In this document: positions 24,712 to 35,853 of the stretch, one piece after another | Position numbering within the stretch: position 1 is the stretch's first letter | Layout: every line of letters begins with the position of its first letter | Assembly (NCBI GenBank): GCA_946800325.1 | Contig: OX326957.1 | Coordinates: 27,747,054-27,811,053 of the forward strand | DNA: 64,000 nt | Source of the DNA: Luzula sylvatica | Lineage: Eukaryota > Streptophyta > Magnoliopsida > Poales > Juncaceae | Direction of reading: 5' to 3' | Made by a program: the position numbers and the translations under genes | The notes under the pieces: generated by a model | Told to the model about the DNA's origin: nothing | Database searches by the model: none | The model's input: only the letters and a program-made list of their open reading frames with translations

Positions 24712-25349
24712 TTAATTATAAAACAAAGAATGTTTTTGACAAATTATGAAGGATGAGAAAAAAAAAACATAATAAAAGTATACAGCACATCCACATATTA
24801 TAAACAGACAAACAAATAATCAAGAAACATTGATTGAAAAGTAAACTTGACTCGTGTTACCTAGTCAAGAGGAAACCACACACTACTAATATCAAAGACT
24901 CAGGAGACTACTGACAGCCCAGACGGTGGTTGTTTCGACTCATTTTAAGGGGCACGTGGAAAAGTCTTAACCATTGTATAAAGAAGCCATTTACTGTGCC
25001 TCTGTATTTTTCCCATCACATTATTTATATGATTTATTAATAACTAATCATCTAAATAATTAACAATAATATTTTATTAATAATAAATAATATATAATTA
25101 AAGTATATATTAAATAATAATAATTCTTAATCAATATCAATTAATGGTTATTAAAATATTTTTTGGTTAATTATTATGTTAATTAATCATCAATTAATTG
25201 TTAACTGGTGATATATATATATGATGCGGTGGGAAAAATGAGGAAGCCCGATAAAATTATCCTTGTATATTCACTAGTTACTACGTGTATTTATGAGGTA
25301 TTTTTGAAATTTCAACTGTTTTGGATGACTCAAATTTTGGAGAACTACA

Positions 25350-25356
25350 TATAAAT
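25350..25356 (+). promoter_or_regulatory. TATA box of peptide gene A
   Basis: TATAAAT, 61 nt upstream of the start codon. The surrounding roughly 125 bp differ from copy B at a single base by eye. Confidence 0.7.
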
Positions 25357-25410
25357 GGACGCACGGCATACCTAATAATTTATGCGTCCAACCTCTTCTA
25401 GCTAATCAAG

Positions 25411-25563
25411 ATGAGCATGAAGATCATGGTCACGATGATACTTGTCATTCTTCTAATATCTATAATTTTTCTTGATCTAGTTTTTGTTGAACCTTCCCCA
25501 TATATTTGTGATCCTCAAACTGGGGTTTGTCAAAATCCTCACAGGAACCCACCGCAGCCATGA
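25411..25563 (+). CDS. Small secreted two-cysteine peptide, copy A (50 aa)
   Basis: A single-exon frame begins MSMKIMVTMILVILLISIIF, a strong signal peptide, with cleavage likely after LVFV. The mature part of about 24 residues is EPSPYICDPQTGVCQNPHRN followed by PPQP. Two cysteines in C-x6-C spacing could form a small loop; the tail is proline-rich. I do not recognise the family. The size, secretion signal and short processed domain fit a signalling or defence peptide, which is inference. The start is fixed because an in-frame TAG stands just upstream in this copy. Against copy B, 11 codons are replaced and 1 is silent. Confidence 0.8.
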   Translation: MSMKIMVTMILVILLISIIFLDLVFVEPSPYICDPQTGVCQNPHRNPPQP

Positions 25564-26010
25564 TACGCATGCCTGACGAAGGCCCAATCCACACGTATAT
25601 TTGTAAACAAACATGACAACTGTTTATATGGGAGACATCTAGTTAGTTTATAATTATGCAAAATTCTATCATTTCAAATTTCGCTGTGAGGGATTTGTTG
25701 TGTCATACATCAACTTACTAGGTTTTATATTCACAAGGTTTTCATGTATTAAATTGAATTATAAAAATAAAATTCTAAAGTTTTGTAGTCAAATAAGGAA
25801 TTCTTTGGTCGTTTCGAAGCAAAACTATTTTCAAGACATTAAATGGTACCAGTAATTATCCTATAATATTTTACCATTCGATTACTTGTGAATTTGACTT
25901 TAAAATCTTATTTTAGGTTTCAATTTTGGGAAAATTTACTAAAATGACCCTACATATGATCTTAATCATTTTTCTTGCGACTTGATAACGCAAACCGTAT
26001 GACGTTCGCT
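25564..26010 (-). other. Remnant of retrotransposon interior and unassigned AT-rich DNA
   Basis: The right edge (26008-26015, minus strand ATCAGAGC) is part of a primer-binding site next to LTR x. Further left I see nothing recognisable: no gag frame and no second LTR. Confidence 0.4.
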
Positions 26011-26015
26011 CTGAT

Positions 26016-26981
26016 TGTTGGATATCAGCGTCACTACCGAGCTCCGCACAGCGGATTAAGAGGCCCGGTCCGACCCGATCCCGAGGACCACGTCAACGAC
26101 TCGAACGTACGAATCATGTGATGCCACTAAACCTATGAATATAACTCTTATATACATAGAAACATACCGCGTGAAATTGATCACGGAGACGGGTTGTTCA
26201 CTTAGTTGCTGCTTGATTTCTTGCTTCGATTCCGACGACACGCACGTCCCACGCCCGCGCGATTCGACACCTAATCCGAAGTTCCGATTTGTCGTATACA
26301 ACCGGAATTTCTCCGGTTCATCTCCGACCTTGCTTGACCTTGCTCTCGATTGATCACACCAGAGAATCTCAGTTGAGATCCCTCTACTCGTATCCACCTC
26401 GAGCTCGCGTCTTTCGGTTGCTGTGAATTCCCCTAAAATTGCCACAAACTTGCTCAAAACAATCTCTAAATCCACTCAACTTGTCTCACAAGTTTTCTCT
26501 CTATTTTCTCAAGATCTAGAATGAATTCCAGCAGCCAGCAGCTCAGAGAGAGATGAGTTACCCAGATCTTATATTAATCTGTGAATTAATGGGGCATTAA
26601 TGAGTATCAAAGCTGCTAATCCAGAATTCGGATCACAGTGCGTCATGACGCACGATATGGTGCGTCGTGACGCACCTGTCACAGTTACTTGGATCTAGCC
26701 GTTACAATGTGCTCCGTCATGACGGACACAACTGTGCGTCATGACGCACCACCGTCATGACGCACAATATGGTGCGTCGTGACGGTATACTCACGGATTG
26801 ACTTCTACAGAAATACATTAATGTGCGTCATGACGGACCATATGGTGCGTCATGACGGACTATGTAATTTCTGAGATATTTGCATAATCTTATTATGCAT
26901 CCAATCGTTCCTATGAACGCGTACGTTCATCTACCTTCATATATACAATATACTAGTTGATCTGTAACTGTATTTCCTTCA
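26016..26981 (-). mobile_element. Solo LTR y (Copia-type family) inserted in a primer-binding site
   Basis: On the minus strand it runs from TGAAGGAAATACAG to ATATCCAACA, with TG...CA ends. A 5-bp duplication (CTGAT on plus, 26011-26015 and 26982-26986) flanks it. The broken target is the tRNA-Met primer-binding site of the neighbouring LTR x. The first quarter (U3 side, 26638-26862) carries eight near-palindromes with core CGTCATGACG, preceded by palindromes TGCATAATCTTATTATGCA and ATGAACGCGTACGTTCAT. The R/U5 side matches LTR z (43977-44917). Short frames in it are artefacts. Confidence 0.88.
26638..26862. repeat. Palindrome array in LTR y (8 copies)
   Basis: Copies such as GTGCGTCATGACGCAC and CTCCGTCATGACGGAC; half sites are (C/G)CGT...ACG(G/C). 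Spacing is irregular (about 10-40 bp). Confidence 0.9.
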
Positions 26982-26991
26982 CTGATACCAC
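26982..26991 (-). promoter_or_regulatory. Primer-binding site of LTR x element, split by solo LTR y
   Basis: On the minus strand LTR x ends ACCCAACA, then g, then TGGTATCAG; the rest (AGC) lies beyond the solo LTR at 26008-26010. Rejoined across the duplication it gives TGGTATCAGAGC, complementary to the 3' end of initiator methionine tRNA, the usual primer for plant Copia elements. Confidence 0.85.
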
Positions 26992-28163
26992 TGTTGGGTT
27001 ATCTACACCCCATCGAGTCCGCGCAGCGGATAATTATTGGACTCGACGGAGTACAAATCCCCGAGATCTCATCTACGATTTGTTTATCAAATTGCCTATA
27101 ACTAATATAACGTAAATCTAATAAACGTAATATTTGTACCTAGCGAAATTGATCGCTTACGAAGGGTTTGTCGCTGCGAAGCCTTCACTTCCGTTCACGT
27201 CGCACCTTTTCGTTCGCACCTTTTCGCTCGTACCAGTTCGTCCCACGCCCAAACCGGTCGTCTTTCTCCGTTCGCCTTCTCGTCGGTTGATGAACTTAAC
27301 TCGTTAGTACGCAAATGTATACGTACCTCTACTCGTATCCACCGCGAAACGGGAGTTGTCGAATAATCACGAAACTGCCTAGATGTCTCGTAATCACTCT
27401 TGCTTAAACTCTTGCCGGAATTAATGGAGAATTCCGGCGAACTTTTCTCTCTCTTAATTACTGGATTAATTAGTGGAAATAATTGTTGCTTAGATTGATT
27501 TGATTGAGTGAGATTAGGGTCCTATTTATAGAATAACTCGTATTTCTTCACCAGTAAATAGACACTATTTAATCAATCAAATGATACTTTTATATGCATG
27601 AAAGGACAAGTTTCTAGAAAATTTGATCAAAAGATGTGTCTCCTGCAGAATCAGCAGACACACTTTCACTAAACTGGAATTTCGACCGACATAGGTCCGT
27701 AATTAACCGGAACTTTCTGAACGAAACTTTTAGATGATCATATCACCTTTCCAACAAATCCGAGTTTATCCAATTTGGATATCCAGTCCGAAAGTTATGC
27801 TAGTTTTAGTAAACGTTCGCGTCCTTTCGTCGAACTGCCGCAACATTTCGTGTATTTCATTAGAATGAACGTCCTACGTTATTCAAATGTTTTCCACTGA
27901 ATATGAAAGTTGTAGATAATCCAATTATCTAACTTATGAGAGTTGAATCATCCAAATCGGTGTTCGTATGCGAAAGTTATGTCCGTTTTAGTAAAAATGT
28001 TCCAAACAGATTTTTCTTAAAATCTTATCTTATCAATATAATTATGTATATCATATATATATATATGTGCATCGAATACACATGTTATATTTCTATGCAC
28101 TACCATGTTCATATATCCTTATACGTACGATTTTATCGTAGATGTGAAACTGCATTTCCTTCA
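26992..28163 (-). mobile_element. 5' LTR (x) of an LTR retrotransposon
   Basis: On the minus strand this runs from TGAAGGAAATGCAG (28163) to GATAACCCAACA (26992), about 1.17 kb, directly followed by a tRNA-Met primer-binding site. Its termini resemble those of LTR y, w and z, but the interior differs and lacks the palindrome array. The internal region and 3' LTR of the element are not visible. Confidence 0.75.
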
Positions 28164-28431
28164 GAAATACCCCAGAACAGATATTAAATCAAAGAACAGA
28201 TGCTTATTTGTCGTCTTATCTGGAAATTCTTATTTGCTTTCAAAGATTCCGAAATTACCCTCGATTCGTTGCCTTCTATTTGTACATGTATTAAGTTAGA
28301 AGGAGGGATATATGTGATATTTGAAAGTTTTGTAAGAGTAGAGATGAAATGTCCCTTTTGAAAAAAATACATTGAAATTAGAAATTATATCTTCATGTGG
28401 TTAATTAATCAAATTTATTTTGTATTTCCAG

Positions 28432-29061
28432 CTGATAGGCGGGTCCGATCAAAAAGAACTCGAACACATAAAAAAAGTAATCTTTTTAATAAATTTATTG
28501 TTTATACTATTATTGTTAAAACATTCTTTGATAATCTTCTAAATTCACAGGTTTTCACAACACTGGTCGAAAGATGTGAGAAATACTCTCGAGCAATGGG
28601 TATCAGCACGAACCACGGATGTCTTTCAGACCGAATCATGAGTTACTACGGCAATTCTGCATGCGGAATGGTAATTAACCATTTTCTTTTTCCTTAAAAT
28701 GACGGGTAAAATGGTAATTTTTTATATGATGACAGGCGGGCTCAGCATTTCAGTTTGCGTGTATATGCTGGAAGAACGACTTCCACGATTTTTTGTTCTC
28801 AGTGAAGGCGAGCAATCCGGTGGTCATGGTGCAAGTGTACCGGTTGTTAGTGTCCGAAATGTACATTAATGGGTGAGATTATCCTCTCGATTTTAATTAA
28901 TTGAATTTGTGAGATTATTCTCTTCTGCAACATGGTAAATTCACAGTTTACCCCCTCTCTTTTTTCCTCCCACATTCACATTTTCGGTAAATTGATTTTT
29001 CTTTTATTGCAGGTTATTGCAATGTGCGTGGGTTTGCCGATGTTGGTTGTTATTTATGTAG
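28432..29061 (+). pseudogene. 3' half of an unrecognised gene (four exons)
   Basis: Exons 28432-28476, 28551-28670, 28736-28872 and 29013-29061 join in phase through GT-AG introns. Together they encode about 116 residues beginning LIGGSDQKELEHIKK, then VFTTLVERCEKYSRAMGIS, SYYGNSACGM, AGSAFQFACICWKNDFHDFL, VYRLLVSEMYING and a stop after CRCWLLFM. An AATAAA signal follows at 29091. The splice quality and composition look like a real gene, but I do not recognise the protein. The 5' part is absent, replaced by LTR x (end 28163), so it is probably truncated. Confidence 0.5.
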
Positions 29062-29299
29062 TGTAGACTAATTTCTGTATTTTCATTTTCAATAAATAGA
29101 CTAAGGTGTCTAATTCCGTGTGATTTTAGTTTATGAATGAATAACGATATCTTTTTATTGCAATAGTTAAAGAATATACATAGCTCATAAATGATGATAA
29201 GAATACGAAATGGTAATACCATAACAAATACGAAATAGTAAAACACATAATACAAGAACACGAATCAGAACATGAAATATGAATACGATGCACAAATAC

Positions 29300-30182
<883 letters not shown>

Positions 30183-30190
30183 ACAAATAC

Positions 30191-30589
30191 ATATAAGCAT
30201 AAATTAAATGTGAATGCGAAATAAAAAATATGAATTACGCAGCAATACAAATTATGAGTACAAAGCCACATGAAATAGGAATACGAATATGAAATTGAAA
30301 ATCATGAACAAATACCCATACCAAAACAATTAAGAAATACGAAGTATAAAATACAAATAGGAATATGAATACGGTTATGAAATATGAATACAAATACAAG
30401 AAAACAAATATTAATACCAATATAAACAACCGAATAAGAAATATACAAAAATCCAAATCCAAATGAAAATGCCAATAAAAAAACATAAACGAAAACAAAA
30501 TATAAACACGAATAGTAGATACCAAAATAGTAAGATTACTTGACCGATAGAAACAACGAACCCGCGCAATTGCGCGGGTACCATGCTAG
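30191..30589 (+). mobile_element. Helitron 3' part ending at the edge of copy B
   Basis: 'tacaaatacgaaat' low-complexity DNA ends in the perfect hairpin CCCGCGCAATTGCGCGGG (30561-30578), spacer, CTAG (30586-30589) and host T. The host sequence to the right (tacttcataaac) begins copy B exactly where copy A has A|T at 22012/22013. The 5' end is not identified; the low-complexity DNA also lies left of the hAT element (29166-29291). Confidence 0.78.
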
Positions 30590-31089
30590 TACTTCATAAA
30601 CTTATAAAATAGAAGCAATAAAAGTTACCTCTTGATCATGATCAACCTTTTTTTTGTCAGAAAGAAATATGAATCCATATGGTTGTTTATAGGAAAAATG
30701 TTGTACATATACTCACCTCTCTCACAGGAATTTTGATGACGTGTTTATAATTTAGTATCTTAAAAATTAACATATTAATTCATGATTTGATATTTTAATT
30801 GAATGTTCAATTATAAATTAAGATAAACAAATTATAAATTAAAATATTAAACTCTGTATTTATATGTTAATTCTTAAAGTGTATCAAGGTTTTTGAGAAA
30901 AGTACTAGAGAATGTACATAACTACCCTTGTTTATATTATGTTTGCTCGTGTTTTAAGTGTTTTTTCACGAGATTAACTGACCCGAAACTTCTTTTGATT
31001 TTATTGTCTCGTTCAACAAATCCAGACCACTAATTGAGCATGCATTAACTTTGGTTTTGAAAAATAACACATTTATGATATCAAATGTC

Positions 31090-31175
31090 AATGGAATCAT
31101 AAATCAGTTGATTGGATGTAAGATAAAAAAAATCATATTTTGTTAGAAATTGTGAATTTAAATTTTATTGACATT
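31090..31175 (+). repeat. SINE-like tRNA-derived head (copy B)
   Basis: Counterpart of 22500-22585, with further decay of both promoter boxes. Confidence 0.35.
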
Positions 31176-31972
31176 GATGAATGGATGACAGTTTTTTCTA
31201 TTTTTTTTTATTGCGCAGAACAATACAATTCATACAGTCAAATATAACAATATATGCGTTGAAAGTTCATATCAAGTCTCCTACAAGTAACAACACACAT
31301 TTTATTTTGGAAACATATCTATTCTAAAGTATCCGAGACGAGTACAAATTAAGATGTATCATATATTAATTAATATATTAATTATCCAAGTTAATTATAA
31401 AACGAAGAATGTTTTTGGCAAATTACGAAGGATGAGAAAAAAAAGACATAATACAAGTATACACCACATCCACATATTATAAACAGACAAACAAATAATC
31501 AAGGAACATTGATTGAAAAGCAAACTTGACTCATGTTACCTAGTCAAAAAAGGAAGCCACACACTACTAATATCAAAGACTCAGGAGACTACTGACAGCC
31601 CAGACGGTGGTTGTTTCGAGTCTTCGACTTATTTTAAGGGGCATGTGGAAAAGTCTAACCATTGTAACGAAGCGCCATTTACTGTGCCTCCATATTTTCC
31701 CATCACATTTTCTATATTATCTATTAACCATTAATTATGTAAATAATAATTCTTAATCAATATCAACTAACGGTTAATATCATATTTTTTGGTTAATTAT
31801 TATTTTTTATTAGTCATCAATTAATTGTTAACTGGTGATATATATGATGTGGTGGGTAAAATGAGGAAGCCCGATAAAACTATCCTTGTATATTCACTAG
31901 TTACTACGTGTATTTATGAGGTATTTTTGAAATTTCAACTGTTTTGGATGACTCAAATTTTGGAGAACTACA

Positions 31973-31979
31973 TATAAAT
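31973..31979 (+). promoter_or_regulatory. TATA box of peptide gene B
   Basis: TATAAAT, 61 nt upstream of the start, in a promoter block almost identical to copy A. Confidence 0.7.
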
Positions 31980-32033
31980 GGACGCACGGCATACCTAATA
32001 ATTTATGCGTCCAACCTCTTCAAGCTAATCAAG

Positions 32034-32186
32034 ATGAGCAGGAAGATCATGGTCACGATGATACTTGTCATTCTTCTAATATCAATAATTTGTCTTGATC
32101 TAGTTTTTGGTGAAGCTTACCCATATGTTTGTGATTATCAAACTGGGGTTTGTTCAGATCCTCACAAGGACCCACCGCAGCCATGA
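32034..32186 (+). CDS. Small secreted two-cysteine peptide, copy B (50 aa)
   Basis: MSRKIMVTMILVILLISIIC starts the signal peptide; likely cleavage after LVFG. The mature part is EAYPYVCDYQTGVCSDPHKD then PPQP, with the same C-x6-C spacing and proline-rich tail as copy A. The frame stays open upstream to 31944, but copy A has a stop there, so the shared ATG at 32034 is preferred. Tyr next to Asp in CDY could in principle be a sulfation site; copy A has Pro there. The family is not recognised and a signalling role is only inferred. Confidence 0.8.
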   Translation: MSRKIMVTMILVILLISIICLDLVFGEAYPYVCDYQTGVCSDPHKDPPQP

Positions 32187-32263
32187 AGAAGTCGATGTTT
32201 GCGCGCCACCACCAGCCCTGTAGACTGCTCTAGATTGCAAAACTGCTTTTGCATGCATAAGCA

Positions 32264-32306
32264 TATGTTCTTCTTCTTCTTCTTCTTCTTTTTTTTTTTT
32301 TTTTTT
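32264..32306 (+). repeat. (TTC)n plus T run
   Basis: Seven to eight TTC units are followed by about 20 T just downstream of peptide gene B. On the minus strand this looks like an A-tail but no retroelement body is seen. Confidence 0.8.
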
Positions 32307-32357
32307 AAAGTTGCAGCAAGGAGAAATGTCTGTTGTTTGTTTGCGATAAAGAAATAA

Positions 32358-33746
32358 GATGTAATTTCAGGTATGTCCATTCAAAAGTTTAAAATATCAA
32401 ATTTGTCCCTCTAAAAGTTAGAATATCAAATCAAGATGAGCAAATCTATTTTGTAGAGTCGACTCTCTTCGCCACGAACCACTAGCTTCTCTTCTCCAAC
32501 CTGACCTACCCTTTATCCCCATTTTTTAGAGTCGTCTCTCTTTCCCATGCTCGAGTCTATGTCGTGGCTCTGAGTAAATCTATTTTGTTGACATGTCGCT
32601 AACTAAAACCTGAACCAAACAATGGAACTTGGAATATTTCTGTTTCTTCTAAAATTTGATGCGCCTCTATTTCTTCAAATTAATACTATTTTAGTATTGT
32701 ATTCAAATTGTTGATTGTTTGTAAGGATAATTGATGGTTTGTTATTGTAATTGAGCTTAATTGAGAACTAGTAATTGTAGCACAGAGTGCTACAAGTAGC
32801 AATATATTGGCACCTGCATATTAAGGTTATTAAGAATATTAGAATTATTAGGGTTGTCATGTTTAATGTTCAATTATATTTTTTCTAAGAGAGGATATTT
32901 CAAATTCTTGGATTAAATTGTGGTGGAATACAAATCCCTTATGCAAAGCAGATATGGTTAACAATTTCTCAAATTCAACTGGATTTGTGATTGTTGGTAG
33001 ATGAGTGTAAGAGTGTTGTTTATCGTATATATTGTAATTCAAAAAGAAATTTTAATGACTTGTAATTTTGAAATTGGAACTATAATATTAATATATGTGA
33101 ATTTGGAATTTGGAATTTTGTCTTACGTACCAATGAAGCAGGAAGGAAGTGATTTTAGTTGGTATTAGCTTTTTGCGGAATGTATAAATTGAACTTTGAT
33201 TTCAGTTGGTATTGCTTGAGGAAAAATCATGAATTATTTGGTTTAGTTTGAAATTATCTAGCCACCTACTTTCAAAATAGATAGAAAGTATTTCAAACTC
33301 AAGCACTTGAGCTTAGTATTAGAGCTGAAAAGTGAAGCTCAAGTATAAACCAAAAGAGAGAGAGAAGGAAAATAGATCATGAAATATACGAGAAAAAACT
33401 GACTTTAATGGGGGCGGACTGAAGAGAATGAAGGAACAACATCACCACCATTAATGAGCAGAACTACATGAAGAAAGAAGAGAAGTCACCTCATGGGGTA
33501 TGGAAATAAATGTGAGGGTATTTTGGTCAATCGAAATTATATTTATTAATTTAATTATTATTTACAAGATTAAACTTGGAAATTTTGACGGAAAGTTAGG
33601 ATTTGGATAAATTTGATATTTTGTTAGTTTTAAATGTATAAATTTGATAGAAATTGTATTTTGGAGGGACAAATTCGATATTTGATGTTTTAGAGGGACA
33701 AATATGATATTTTGAGTTTTAGGGAGGACATACATGAAATTATCCC
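32358..33746. mobile_element. Mutator-like non-autonomous element with 9-bp target duplication
   Basis: Long imperfect inverted ends: left GATGTAATTTCAGGTATGTC, right (minus strand) GGGATAATTTCATGTATGTC. Similarity extends about 70 bp through repeated 'aaatttgtccctc' units. The duplication AAGAAATAA lies at 32349-32357 and 33747-33755. The 1.39-kb interior has no recognisable gene. The 9-bp duplication and long ends fit Mutator-like elements. Confidence 0.85.
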
Positions 33747-33755
33747 AAGAAATAA

Positions 33756-34333
33756 ACATTCGAAATAGTTTTCTTTCGATAATTGTATGGATGTATTAAT
33801 GATAAAATTCTTCTGGCCATAATATTATTGCTGATGTTAAGTAATGTACTGACTGGTGGTATTCTGAAAAGGAACTAATATTTTTTGAAATTTTCCAAAA
33901 ACCCCCTAATTCTTTTGGATATTAGATACTCTTAAATAAAATAAAATTTCCAAAAAAAATCCAAGGATTAACATTAACATTAGATGCTAAAAAAAGATGG
34001 ACAAAATCTCCCTCTAAATTCTATATTTAGTTTTACTAAACTCATTTTAGTATTTTTTTTTTATGAATTTATAAATCACCACAAATGTTTTTTTAACATG
34101 CACTAACTTAAAAAAAAAAAGATAGTATTTTTATATACATATTTTTAATATTTTATTTATTGTATTTTTTTCACGAAAGAGTAACATCAAATAATAAAAA
34201 TATAAACAACAATATGAAAATTAGACATCTACAAAATATCTTGACAGAAAATAATATTTATGTCAAGTATAGAATATAGATACATTATTCTTTAAAATAT
34301 TTCGTGCTCTTTGGGATCATAAAATATTTAAAT
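33756..34333. other. Intergenic, no gene seen
   Basis: AT-rich. The last part (34295-34320, TTTCGTGCTCTTTGGGATCA) resembles the 3' tail motif of LINEs elsewhere in the window (45545-45575). Confidence 0.35.
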
Positions 34334-34659
34334 AGTAGTTTGTAGAGATTTAAATCCATAATTTCCCACAAGAGAGAATGATTCTAACAATAAACCACAA
34401 AATATTTTATGATCTCTTTTACTGATTTTATTGTACTTATACTTATTTTTAACTCGATAAATTATTTTTTTCGAAAAATTTGCCCATCAAAATTTTGAAC
34501 ACGAAGACCGGACTTTTGGACAAATAGCTTGGATTGATCCTGCATCCATGCATCAAAAATGCCCCATGTTGCATTTTTAATTGTATTTGTGGTTTAGCTA
34601 TCATCGTTATTTCGCTCCAATCCAAGCTCCAAGTACGTATAATATATGGACATACTAGG

Positions 34660-35853
34660 AAAAATGCAAAATAGGAAGTCTAACACCCACAAAAATCAAT
34701 TATATATATTTATGAAAATGCCAAAATTGATGTCTAAACGAGCAAAATAATCAGTTTTCATGTTTTCCCCAAAAATAGCACCGTAATTGAAGACTAACAC
34801 AAGAAAATTTCTATTTTTTTTCAAAATTTTCGAAAAATGAATTCTAACACCTTTTAAAAATATCAATCATCATCTTTTCTATAAAATGTCAAAATTGGTG
34901 TCTTAGCATCATACTTAATTTTAACGTTTTCCTAAAAAAATCTCGATAATTGAAGAGTAACACAAGCAAATATATATTTTTTCAAAAATTTGAAGAAAAT
35001 GTAAAAATTTAAGTCTAACACGACTTAATTTTCATGGTTTCGTAAAAAAAACTCTATAATAGAAGACTTACAAGAAAATATCTATTTTATTTTTCAAAAA
35101 AAATCGCAAAAATACAAAAAATGAAGTCTCACATCTTCTCAAAAATAAATAATTTTAAAAAATATTCAAAATTGTGCTCTAGAACGAGCAAAATACTCAG
35201 TTTTCATGTTTTCCTCAAACATTTCATACTTGAAGACTAACACAAGCAAAAATTTATTTTTTTCAAAAAAATTCGAAAAAATGAAAAGTGAAGGTCTTAC
35301 CACCTTTAGAAAAAAAAAATACTTAGTTTACATATTTTCCTCAAAATATTCCATGATTGAAAACTAACAGAAAATTTTTATTTTTTTCAAAAATTTCAAA
35401 AAATGAATAGTGAAGTCTTACCATCTTTAGAAAAAATCAATTAGACTATTTTCTTATAAAATATCAAAATTAATGTCTAAAACTAACAAAATATTTCATT
35501 GCCAAGTTTTTAAAAAAAAAGTCCATAATTGAAAACTAACACACGTAATTTATTCTTCTAAGCGAGCAAAATCTTTAATTTTCATGTTTTCTGTCAAAAA
35601 TTGCATAATTGAAGACAAACAAAAATAAATTTCTATTTTTTTTCAAATATTTTGAAAAATGTTTAAAGTGAAATCTAACACATTCATGAAAATAAATTTA
35701 TAATCTTTTTCTAATAAAATAAAAAATCGATGTATAAAACGAGCAAATTACTCAATTTTCAAGTATTTCTCAACAAAATCCATAATTAAAAACTAACACA
35801 TTCAAATTTCTTTTTTTTTTGAAAATTTCGCAAAAATGCAAAATGTGATGTCT
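34660..35853 (+). repeat. Degenerate satellite, part 1 of block P
   Basis: Repeats of a unit near 150-185 bp: 'caaaattgatgtctaaaacgagcaaaatactcagttttcatg', A-run, 'cgtaattgaagactaacac', T-run, 'gaagtctaacacc'. It is interrupted by the LINE and resumes at 37580-38480. Confidence 0.8.

Larger units (their letters stand above)
22013..25563 (+). repeat. Segmental duplication, copy A
   Basis: Homology to copy B (30590-32186) runs from 'tacttcataaa' through to the stop codon of the peptide gene and ends there. Copy A is longer because it carries three insertions absent from B: a Helitron (22661-23477), a hAT element (23600-24049) and a Helitron (24061-24711). The copies act as empty-site controls for each other. 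Confidence 0.9.
30590..32186 (+). repeat. Segmental duplication, copy B
   Basis: Matches copy A without the three A-specific insertions. The homology starts at the Helitron end and stops at the peptide stop codon; the sequences after the two stops are unrelated. Confidence 0.9.

Noticed and set aside
26056..26475. 139-aa minus-strand frame
   Set aside because: Lies in the R/U5 part of LTR y; the matching part of LTR z does not keep it as a gene.
31944..32033. N-terminal extension of peptide B to an upstream start
   Set aside because: The extension is closed by a stop in copy A and would bury the signal peptide; the shared ATG is better.
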